From contig JAKSDL010000116.1 of NCBI GenBank assembly GCA_022360105.1, positions 1 to 5,760 on the forward strand: a stretch of 5,760 bases of DNA, given 5' to 3'. The first letter of the stretch is position 1. Each line of letters starts with the position of its first letter. The notes below the pieces were generated by a model that had not been told where the DNA came from, made no database searches, and was given only the letters and a program-made list of their open reading frames with translations. The stretch comes from Pseudomonadota bacterium. GTDB taxonomy: Bacteria; SAR324; XYD2-FULL-50-16; JAHJRI01. The translations under genes were made by a program, and so were the position numbers. Positions 1 to 5,123 of the stretch are shown piece by piece.

Positions 1-579
1 AAACCGCTGACACAGAACATTGCCAAGGGTTTTAATAAATTGCATATTACCCCAAACCAGGTGACGGTTGTCGGATTTCTGATTGGCATGGGTGCCATAC
101 CGGCATTATGGCAACAACAATACTATCTGGCCTTGGGATTGATTTTGCTAAATCGGCTATTTGACGGGCTGGACGGTGCGCTGGCGAGATTGGTGGGACC
201 TTCGGATGCCGGTGGTTACCTGGATATCACCCTGGATTTTCTTTTCTATTCCGGCATCGTCTGGGGTTTTGCCCTGGCTGATCCTTCAACCAATGCCCTG
301 GCAGCAGCAACCTTGATTTTCTCTTTTGTGGGTACGGGGTCCAGTTTTTTGGCTTTTGCGATTCTGGCTGCCAAACGGAATATCGACAGCATCACCTACC
401 CTCAGAAATCATTCTACTATCTGGGCGGATTGACCGAAGGCACCGAAACCATTATTGCTCTTTCTGTTTTTTGCCTGTTTCCGGATCATTTTCCTGTCCT
501 TGCATACAGCTTCGCTGGCCTGTGCTGGATAACCATTGTTTCACGCATCATTGGCGGGTATTATACCTTGAAATCATGA
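1..579 (+). CDS. CDP-alcohol phosphatidyltransferase family protein (5' partial)
   Basis: This integral membrane enzyme transfers a phosphatidyl or similar phospho-group from a CDP-linked donor to an alcohol acceptor, releasing CMP. The frame is open from base 1 to the TGA at 577-579, giving 192 residues. An ATG-like start at base 40 is only a TTG inside the domain, so the true start is upstream of the window. The family signature D-x2-DG-x2-AR-x7-G-x3-D-x3-D is complete: by window residue, D55, D58-G59, A62-R63, G71, D75 and D79. The acidic residues bind the catalytic metal and the CDP moiety. Just before it is the typical entry segment HITPNQVT (residues 15-22). Several hydrophobic stretches (about 23-37, 41-53, 77-95, 100-124, 145-190) fit a multi-helix membrane protein. 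The acceptor (glycerol-3-phosphate, inositol, serine or other) cannot be read from this part. Family call is firm; exact substrate is unknown. Confidence 0.93.
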   Translation, partial: KPLTQNIAKGFNKLHITPNQVTVVGFLIGMGAIPALWQQQYYLALGLILLNRLFDGLDGALARLVGPSDAGGYLDITLDFLFYSGIVWGFALADPSTNALAAATLIFSFVGTGSSFLAFAILAAKRNIDSITYPQKSFYYLGGLTEGTETIIALSVFCLFPDHFPVLAYSFAGLCWITIVSRIIGGYYTLKS

Positions 580-603
580 GCTGATTGTTTGGTTTCCTTT
601 TGC

Positions 604-677
604 CATTCCAGACTTGACCCGGCATCCAATATGTTAAAACCATTACTCTCCTGGATACCGGATCAGAGTCCGGCATG
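604..677. repeat. Long imperfect hairpin of the CCGGACTTGATCCGG palindrome type
   Basis: Two arms are complementary over about 25 bases with a few mismatches and one bulge. The left arm (604-628) contains GACTTGACCCGG and the right arm (652-677) contains CCGGATCAGAGTCCGG, separated by a loop of about 23 bases. The right arm is itself a smaller palindrome (CCGGA/TCCGG). The core resembles the dispersed intergenic palindromes of many proteobacterial genomes whose core reads like CCGGACTTGATCCGG; that link is from general knowledge. Such elements are non-coding and are often found after stop codons, as here, 24 bases past the stop at 579. Confidence 0.75.
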
Positions 678-731
678 ACAGCAGCCTGATTCGCATGGCG
701 AACAGTTATGGTGTTGTTCGGCAGCGAATCC
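632..731. repeat. Dispersed repeat A, copy 1
   Basis: This stretch matches 1901-2001 in the same orientation. Over the first 57 bases (634-690 against 1903-1959) I count 6 mismatches and no gaps, about 89% identity, including the shared TACCGGATC and AGTCCGGCATGA blocks. Similarity then becomes weaker but still alignable through CAGTT-TG, GT--GG and GCGAA-CC, with a one-base insertion in copy 2. It is a degenerating interspersed repeat of roughly 100 bp. Copy 1 has an opposing left arm (604-628) that copy 2 lacks. Confidence 0.8.
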
Positions 732-757
732 TGCATGTTATTTGGACCAAATCGTTG

Positions 758-783
758 GTTGGGTCCGCGGCAGCGAACCCAAC
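758..783. repeat. GTTGGGT-type hairpin repeat
   Basis: The arms GTTGGGTCCGC (758-768) and GCGAACCCAAC (773-783) pair over 11 positions with a single C-A mismatch around a 4-base loop GGCA, a very stable stem. The sequence resembles the short intergenic palindromes with a GTTGGGTTCGCT core that recur in many proteobacterial genomes (general knowledge). The right-arm sequence GCGAACCCAAC recurs at 1994-2004 without its partner arm, so a half-copy remains there. No T-run follows on either strand, so a terminator call is not supported. Confidence 0.7.
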
Positions 784-835
784 ATTGAATTACATTGCAT
801 GCATCGCTTATTGCAAGCATTAATCTCCACAAAGT

Positions 836-883
836 GCCAGTGGTATTTCATACCTCTTTGATAACTCAAAACGTTTCACTGGC
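836..883. repeat. Short inverted repeat GCCAGTG / CACTGGC
   Basis: Two perfect 7-base arms (836-842 and 877-883) are separated by 34 bases of AT-rich sequence. They lie 49-96 bases beyond the stop codon of the minus-strand gene at 932-1603. This could be a weak hairpin at the transcript end or a chance match; arms this short at such spacing arise easily by chance. Confidence 0.3.
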
Positions 884-931
884 TCTTCATAAACAATCGC
901 TGCAAGAGGAGATAGAGACTTATCAAGGCAG

Positions 932-1603
932 TTACATCAAACGAGCCATTCTAAATCGCGAAACATCCTCATAGTAAGCCCTCAACAAACGTTTATGATT
1001 GATTCCCATATAATGAAGAGCCATTTTCAACTCACGTAATTCAAAAACCTCGTTATTAAGCGCAAGTTCCTGGCCTTTGCCATATTTGTTGATAAAAGAT
1101 TTTACCGTGTAGGCTTTTTGGTTTTCCATGGCAGGTTGTTGGTTATATTTTTTATTTCGAGTCGGGTTATCCCGGGGTTGAACATTGACGTTAAAAGACT
1201 CTTCCGGATCAGGTTCCACATGCTGCTGTTTAAATTCACCGAGACTGCAGGTGATAGTGGTTTTCCCAATCCCCTGCAGGTCAGGTTCGTTGATTAGATC
1301 TTTATAGCTCAGTGATCGAATCATCCCGGCATCGAATTTCTCGTCAACTAATAAAGTTTCCAAAAATGAACTGACTCTTTCTTTTTTTGAAATTTGGTGA
1401 TGTCTCCATTCATCCGGATAAAGTTCAAACTTTATTTGCTTGAGCATATTTAAGACAGTACGCTTCCCAATACCGGTTAATTCCGGCTGACTGGCTAAAT
1501 CATCAGTCTTAAGAGCAAACAATTGAAGCTTGTTGATACGTCCGGTGTTAATGAGATTTAAGAGATAATTGCGGACTCTTTCTCCCTTCTTCAGTTTTTT
1601 CAT
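932..1603 (-). CDS. Unknown protein with two tandem 67-residue modules
   Basis: I do not recognise this 223-residue protein. It has no signal peptide or membrane segment, so it is probably cytoplasmic. The first 128 residues are an internal duplication with an exact 67-residue offset and no gaps: E8-R9-V10 matches E75-R76-V77, Y13-L14 matches F80-L81, D35-L36 matches D102-L103, P40 matches P107, and L42-x-GIGK (44-47) matches L109-x-GIGK (111-114), followed by T49/T116. Each module ends with a GIGK turn between probable helices, which resembles a helix-hairpin-helix or other small DNA-binding fold, but this is only a suggestion. Residues about 128-162 are polar and probably disordered. Residues about 163-223 form a second, helix-rich and basic segment ending in RFRMARLM. 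The ATG at 1601-1603 is supported by AGGAGA seven bases upstream. The gene stands alone between two repeat-filled gaps. A regulatory or nucleic-acid-binding role is inference. Confidence 0.8.
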   Translation of the reverse strand: MKKLKKGERVRNYLLNLINTGRINKLQLFALKTDDLASQPELTGIGKRTVLNMLKQIKFELYPDEWRHHQISKKERVSSFLETLLVDEKFDAGMIRSLSYKDLINEPDLQGIGKTTITCSLGEFKQQHVEPDPEESFNVNVQPRDNPTRNKKYNQQPAMENQKAYTVKSFINKYGKGQELALNNEVFELRELKMALHYMGINHKRLLRAYYEDVSRFRMARLM

Positions 1604-1610
1604 ACTAATA

Positions 1611-1616
1611 TCTCCT
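1611..1616 (-). promoter_or_regulatory. Ribosome binding site AGGAGA for the 223-residue gene
   Basis: On the minus strand AGGAGA lies seven bases before the ATG at 1601-1603, an ideal Shine-Dalgarno match and spacing. It fixes the start of the unknown gene and supports that gene being real. A sigma-70-like promoter could lie further upstream (TTGTTG and AATTAT spaced 17 bases apart, about 1649-1677), but the match to consensus is poor and I do not call it. Confidence 0.75.
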
Positions 1617-1840
1617 GCTAAAATCGTTTAAGGAAAGACACTTGCTGAATGAATAATTGTCGCACAGACTGCAGGCAACAAAATCATGCTTCTCGTTTTT
1701 ATAATCCAATCTTCTTCTTTATTAACACTGGCTCGAAGAAAAAAACTCACAATACCTTTATTTGGCATTTCCATTCTTTCGATTCCTGTTTAACGAATCT
1801 TCATATCTGGTCTTAATTTTATTGGATTGTTGTTGGAAGT

Positions 1841-1893
1841 GTCTGTCGGACAAGTTCGTAAGAGCCTGTAAGAATTGTCCGACAGATTATAAT
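1841..1893. repeat. Palindromic repeat B, copy 1
   Basis: A perfect 12-bp inverted repeat, TCTGTCGGACAA (1842-1853) and TTGTCCGACAGA (1875-1886), encloses a 21-base loop containing AGAGCC. The same 53-bp element with the same arms, loop block and right flank (ATTA-AAT) recurs at 4884-4936. Copy 1 sits 156 bases beyond the stop of the lipoprotein gene. It could be a small non-autonomous mobile element or an extragenic palindrome; no transposase is present, and no target duplication is evident. Confidence 0.85.
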
Positions 1894-1900
1894 GCATTGA

Positions 1901-2001
1901 TATTAAAACAATTACTCTCCTTGATACCGGATCAAAGTCCGGCATGATAGTGGCCTGATCCGGAGTTCAAGCAGTTGTGAGATAGTCTGGGAGGCGAACC
2001 C
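1901..2001. repeat. Dispersed repeat A, copy 2
   Basis: This is the partner of 632-731, with about 89% identity in the first 57 aligned bases (1903-1959) and weaker similarity after that. It retains the palindromic core CCGGATCAAAGTCCGG, so it can form a short hairpin, but the opposing outer arm of copy 1 is missing. It starts only seven bases after palindrome B copy 1, so one repeat seems to have landed beside another. Confidence 0.8.
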
Positions 2002-2017
2002 AACGTATTGTTTTACA

Positions 2018-2041
2018 GCATGGGTAACGAGTTCCCCATGC
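2018..2041 (-). terminator. Hairpin just after the lipoprotein stop, possible transcript end
   Basis: Arms GCATGGG (2018-2024) and CCCATGC (2035-2041) pair perfectly over 7 bases around a 10-base loop, starting nine bases past the TAG stop of the lipoprotein gene as read on the minus strand. The position suits a terminator. However, the minus-strand sequence after the stem is TGTAAAAC with no T-run, so it is not a canonical intrinsic terminator. It may instead stabilise the 3' end of the transcript. Confidence 0.4.
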
Positions 2042-2049
2042 CACTGAAT

Positions 2050-4740
2050 CTAAGGAGAACAGGTTCCCCAAACCGGGTAGAATGCTGCATCCAGTATAGA
2101 ACCACTTGCAAAATTATCCGGTGTTGAGGGAATATTTGTCACACACCATCCTGAAAGGTCTTGGTTAAAAGTAGATGCATCTTTAAACATAATGCGCATA
2201 TCGGTCACATTGGAGACGTTCCAGGAAGAAAGATCGCTGTTAAAGGCGGATGCGCCACCGAACATAGCTCTCATATCCGTCACGTTTGAAACGTTCCAGG
2301 AAGAAAGATCACCGCTAAAGTTAGCTGTGAAATAGAACATTTGTGCCATATCCGTCACGTTGGACACGTCCCATGAGGAAAGGTCGCCGTTAAAGACAGT
2401 TGCGTTTTGGAACATTTGTGCCATATCGGTCACATTCGAAACGTTCCATGAGGAAAGGTTGCCGTTAAAAGCTTTTGCGTTACCGAACATATTGTTCATA
2501 CTCGTCACTCCGGAAACGTCCCAGGAAGAAAGGTCGCTGTTAAAGGCTTCTGCCCCGCTGAACATAGCTCTCATATACCTTACATTGGAGACATTCCAAG
2601 AGGAAAGGTCGCTCTCAAAGACAGTGGCGCGATTGAACATAGCTCCCATTTCTATTACATTTGAAACGTCCCATGAAGAAAGGTTGCTGCTAAAGGCAAA
2701 TGCTTCAGTGAACATAGAGCTCATATCGGTCACATTTGAAACGTTCCAAGAGGAGAGGTCGCCGCTAAAAGCCTCTGCACTGCGGAACATAGCGGACATA
2801 TCGGTCACATTTGAAACATCCCATGTGGAAAGATCACCGTTAAAGACTTTTGCCTGAAAGAACATTTCGGTCATATCGGTCACATTTGAAACATCCCAGG
2901 AGGAGAGGTCGGCGTTAAAGACCTCTGCGGCTTGAAACATTTTGGTCATGTTCGTCACGTTGCTTACATCAAGGGTGTCTGTGGCAGAAAAACCGATGAG
3001 ATTGTCGCAACTATAAAACTGTTTTGTTGCATTGTGCAGTTTTACGTTTCCCCACTGAAGAACATCAATGAGTTTGGAATTGTCTTTCCCGGTTTGGGAA
3101 AATCCAAATCCTTCGATTTGCCCCTGGATAGTAACGGTGTAAGTTCCAGCGCTTGCGTAAGTGTGCGTTGTTTCTGCCTGATTGTAGGATGTGATGTTCT
3201 CCTGGCTTCCGTCTCCCCAGTCTACTGTAAAGTCAAACGTACCCAAGGGATACAGAGGTAGTTTGATTTGATTGTGACTGCTAATAACAGTGCCGGTATT
3301 GTCGGTTTTCCAGACTGTTATGAACGCTGTCGGATCAGGTAAAGGTTCCGTCAAAGAAATTTCCAAATTATTGACTGTTAATGGAATCAGATCGATAGAT
3401 CCTGTTCCACTTTCACCAACTGCTTCAGCCTCTAAGGTGTAATTTCCTGCATTCAGATAGACCTTCAAGTAACCCTCCGTGCCAAATGCTTGACTCCCGG
3501 TTATTCCAAGAATGGTACTTCCATTATAGATTGTTGCGCCAGGCACGGGCTCTCCAATCTCATCAAAGACATTTACGGCCAGGGTGGCAAGTAAATTACC
3601 TGAAGCGATTGCCCGCCTTCTGAGGGTTAGATCACACAACAGGTTTTGAGTTGTGGCATCAATCGTGATTGCCTGGTTACAACTACCCAACAACTCTGAT
3701 CCTTCACTGAATGTAAGAGAAAGAGTGACATCGTCAAATTGAAAGCCGGAATGGGTAATACTGGCCCGATAATCCCCACTGGCATCTTCGGTCAAACTTA
3801 ATGTGCTTTCTCGCAACGGGTTTTTAGGTCCGACAACAGAAAAAAGGGTGGTTAAATTGCCTGTTCCGCCAGCTTCATCTACTACTTCCGATGGAATGAT
3901 AAACTGGAAGGTGGCATCTCCACCGTCTTCGGTTAAGATAAACACAGCTTCCCCATGCAGGGCTACCAGATCCATGGCAATATCATAGCCGGGAATCACC
4001 TGGACTGTTTGTTGACTGGAGATAGATTTTCCCTTTTGTAATCCACCATCATAGAGTTTTAATTCAATGGTATGCTCACCCTGGGGAAGATTAAGATAAT
4101 CATCCGAAATACCCGTGGCCGGGTTGATGGCCAGAATTTCTTCCAGGCCTCCATTCACGGTAATCCCAATGTTGGGATTGGTAATCCCGGCTGCTGAAAT
4201 CTCTGAGGCATCGTATTGAAATTTAAAATCCGCCAGTTCGGACACGAGACTAACACCGATTACCGTATCACCAATCACCGGGCGAAGGGTCAAGGCAATG
4301 GTGTTCTCTCCGTCCATAATTGTCTGGGAGGACATGCCGGCATACTGCTGATCACCATGGGCAACCAATAGAGAAAACTGGTAATTACCCTCTTCCAAAA
4401 CAAGGGTTTTATTGGATTCTACTTCGAAGGTGTCTTCATTCAAATAAATCGACCAGTCATGGATTTCCTGGGTGGAGGTATCGATGTTTTCCACTAACAT
4501 CTCTCCCTGCATCAGGGTGCCATTAACTCCATTGACAGCCATGGCGGAAAAAGACTGACCGGAACTGTTGGCTAGCTTCTGTTTTTTGATAGAGGTAACC
4601 GTTAAGCCAAGATTGGTGGAGGTGTTACCTGATTCCGTACTGTTACTGTCACCGCCATTAGGTTCTGCACACCCAACTATCAGGAATAACAGGAGCACAA
4701 AAATCCCTGAAGATAAATTTGAAACTAAACTGTTTTTCAT
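2050..4740 (-). CDS. BspA-like surface lipoprotein with PKD-like domain and DUF285 repeats
   Basis: An 896-residue predicted cell-surface lipoprotein. Residues 1-24 are a lipoprotein signal peptide: K2, a hydrophobic core, and lipobox IVGC with the lipidated Cys at 24. Ala follows at +2, favouring the outer membrane. Residues about 40-380 are beta-rich and unassigned. Residues about 384-465 (NVFDEIGEPVPGA, then LNAGNYTLEAEA) resemble carboxypeptidase regulatory-like or Ig-like folds. A PKD-like domain at about 495-545 shows VDWGDGS (W508) and HTYASAGTYTVTI. A linker with QWG and a YSCDNL motif leads to about twelve 25-residue repeats (588-885), consensus DLSSWDVSNVTDM--MF--A--FNG, the DUF285/BspA leucine-rich-like family. 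The last repeat is degenerate and carries Cys866, perhaps pairing with Cys894 in the terminal WGTCSP. Related proteins act in surface adhesion or binding; a role here is inference. The ATG at 4738-4740 is preferred over one at 4803 because it has GGAAGG upstream and opens directly on the signal peptide. Confidence 0.92.
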   Translation of the reverse strand: MKNSLVSNLSSGIFVLLLFLIVGCAEPNGGDSNSTESGNTSTNLGLTVTSIKKQKLANSSGQSFSAMAVNGVNGTLMQGEMLVENIDTSTQEIHDWSIYLNEDTFEVESNKTLVLEEGNYQFSLLVAHGDQQYAGMSSQTIMDGENTIALTLRPVIGDTVIGVSLVSELADFKFQYDASEISAAGITNPNIGITVNGGLEEILAINPATGISDDYLNLPQGEHTIELKLYDGGLQKGKSISSQQTVQVIPGYDIAMDLVALHGEAVFILTEDGGDATFQFIIPSEVVDEAGGTGNLTTLFSVVGPKNPLRESTLSLTEDASGDYRASITHSGFQFDDVTLSLTFSEGSELLGSCNQAITIDATTQNLLCDLTLRRRAIASGNLLATLAVNVFDEIGEPVPGATIYNGSTILGITGSQAFGTEGYLKVYLNAGNYTLEAEAVGESGTGSIDLIPLTVNNLEISLTEPLPDPTAFITVWKTDNTGTVISSHNQIKLPLYPLGTFDFTVDWGDGSQENITSYNQAETTHTYASAGTYTVTIQGQIEGFGFSQTGKDNSKLIDVLQWGNVKLHNATKQFYSCDNLIGFSATDTLDVSNVTNMTKMFQAAEVFNADLSSWDVSNVTDMTEMFFQAKVFNGDLSTWDVSNVTDMSAMFRSAEAFSGDLSSWNVSNVTDMSSMFTEAFAFSSNLSSWDVSNVIEMGAMFNRATVFESDLSSWNVSNVRYMRAMFSGAEAFNSDLSSWDVSGVTSMNNMFGNAKAFNGNLSSWNVSNVTDMAQMFQNATVFNGDLSSWDVSNVTDMAQMFYFTANFSGDLSSWNVSNVTDMRAMFGGASAFNSDLSSWNVSNVTDMRIMFKDASTFNQDLSGWCVTNIPSTPDNFASGSILDAAFYPVWGTCSP
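2086..2979 (-). repeat. Twelve tandem 75-bp coding repeats (DUF285 array)
   Basis: Bases 2086-2979 encode eleven full 25-residue units and one shorter first unit of 23 residues, with no linker between them. The 75-bp period shows directly in the DNA: ACGTTCCAGGAAGAAAGATC begins at both 2216 and 2291. Invariant positions in most units are the W of LSSW, the VSNV block, the M before the MF pair, and the MF itself; the two residues after M and the four after MF vary. The unit ending the array (2086-2160) has lost the VSNVTDM core. The array may expand or contract by recombination. Confidence 0.92.
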
Positions 4741-4744
4741 GTTT

Positions 4745-4750
4745 CCTTCC
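4745..4750 (-). promoter_or_regulatory. Ribosome binding site GGAAGG that sets the lipoprotein start
   Basis: GGAAGG, overlapping AAGGA, lies four bases before the ATG at 4738-4740 on the minus strand. It selects this start over the upstream in-frame ATG at 4801-4803, which would put a 21-residue polar extension ahead of the signal peptide. Confidence 0.65.
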
Positions 4751-4883
4751 TTATTGCATTGATTAGTGAAAGTGGTTTGCTTTTCCGGGTGATCCCTCAG
4801 CAAATCAAAATCGGAAATAACTTACTTCAACGGATCAAAGAAAGTTTGCTTGCACTTGAATAGTAGATGCTTAAAGAAGGCGA

Positions 4884-4936
4884 GTCTGTCGGACAAATTC
4901 CATCAGAGCCGTAGGAATTGTCCGACAGATTACAAT
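4884..4936. repeat. Palindromic repeat B, copy 2
   Basis: The same perfect 12-bp arms as copy 1 occur at 4885-4896 and 4918-4929. Here the stem can extend inward through AATTCC/GGAATT with one bulged A, so this copy is the better-preserved hairpin. The loop again contains AGAGCC, in the same orientation as copy 1 at 1841-1893. The two copies differ mostly in the loop and by one compensating indel pair. It lies 143 bases upstream of the lipoprotein ATG. Confidence 0.85.
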
Positions 4937-4940
4937 ACTA

Positions 4941-5024
4941 TCAGCTCTCAGCGATCAGCATTCAGCTTGAAAATGCTGAAAACTCAGCGATATAGATTGC
5001 TGACCGCTGATAGCTGAAGGCTGA
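4941..5024. repeat. Inverted repeat C with 7-bp-periodic arms (TCAGC-NN / GCTGA-NN)
   Basis: The left arm holds four TCAGC words at 4941, 4948, 4955 and 4962, exactly 7 bases apart. The right arm holds four GCTGA words at 4999, 5006, 5013 and 5020, also 7 bases apart. The arms pair over 26 bases, with mismatches confined to the two-base spacers. Inside the loop are one more GCTGA (4975-4979) and one more TCAGC (4984-4988), which can form a small internal hairpin or pair with either arm. The element could fold as a long stem or a cruciform with several registers. Similar AGCTGA-rich intergenic repeats exist in various bacteria (general knowledge). Confidence 0.85.
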
Positions 5025-5123
5025 AAGCACTATACTTCGCAGTAAAAATCTTTTCATAAAAGGCGGAATGGTAAAGCTTAATGGGTTTTCCGTTCAAGCA
5101 CTTATCAGGAATGCAATGTGGGA

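Larger units (their letters stand above)
580..931. other. Non-coding gap between convergent genes, rich in palindromic repeats
   Basis: This 352-bp gap separates the plus-strand phosphatidyltransferase from the minus-strand unknown gene, so both genes end here. I see no credible coding sequence. It holds a long imperfect hairpin and repeat A1 (604-731), a compact hairpin of the GTTGGGT type (758-783), and a weak inverted repeat (836-883). No hairpin is followed by a convincing T-run, so a classical intrinsic terminator cannot be named, although the strong stems between convergent genes may serve as bidirectional transcription ends (inference). Confidence 0.7.
1604..2049. other. Non-coding gap with repeats B and A
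   Basis: This 446-bp gap lies downstream of the surface lipoprotein gene and upstream of the 223-residue gene. Bases 1604-1840 hold the ribosome binding site and presumably the promoter of the latter, and otherwise nothing I can name. The rest carries palindrome B copy 1 (1841-1893), repeat A copy 2 (1901-2001) and a small hairpin next to the lipoprotein stop (2018-2041). A plus-strand open frame of 61 codons here runs through both repeats, lacks a ribosome binding site and is not credible as a gene. Confidence 0.65.
4741..5123. other. Non-coding gap upstream of the lipoprotein gene, with repeats B and C
   Basis: This 383-bp gap separates the histidine kinase stop from the lipoprotein start on the same strand. 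Bases 4741-4883 should contain the lipoprotein promoter and leader, but I see no convincing promoter boxes. Palindrome B copy 2 (4884-4936) and inverted repeat C (4941-5024) follow each other with only four bases between them. Bases 5025-5123 hold nothing I can name. The structured repeats make read-through from the kinase gene less likely (inference). Confidence 0.65.

Noticed and set aside
548..832. Minus-strand open frame of 94 codons
   Set aside because: It runs across the end of the phosphatidyltransferase gene, repeat A and the GTTGGGT hairpin; open frames through palindromic repeats are common and the product resembles nothing.
1250..1275. GIGKTT in the unknown protein read as a Walker A ATP-binding loop
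   Set aside because: The upstream glycine of GxxxxGK is absent, the same turn appears as GIGKRT in the first module, and no Walker B partner is seen; a structural turn in a duplicated module fits better.
1762..1947. Plus-strand open frame of 61 codons
   Set aside because: It reads through palindrome B and repeat A and lacks a ribosome binding site.
2360..2857. Long plus-strand open frame of 165 codons opposite the lipoprotein repeats
   Set aside because: It is the antisense shadow of the 75-bp coding array: because the period is a multiple of three, a stop-free opposite frame repeats with it. It has no independent start signal or protein-like composition.
2086..2979. CRISPR-like regular repeats
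   Set aside because: The 75-bp period is in frame, encodes a 25-residue protein motif continuously, and has no constant-repeat/unique-spacer structure.
4741..4803. Longer start for the lipoprotein gene at 4803
   Set aside because: It would add 21 polar residues before the signal peptide, while the ATG at 4738-4740 has a good ribosome binding site and starts directly on the signal sequence.
4741..4883. Possible riboswitch in the lipoprotein leader
   Set aside because: The sequence contains GCAAACC, which recalls part of the cyclic-di-GMP-I riboswitch, but none of the other conserved blocks or pairing helices are present.
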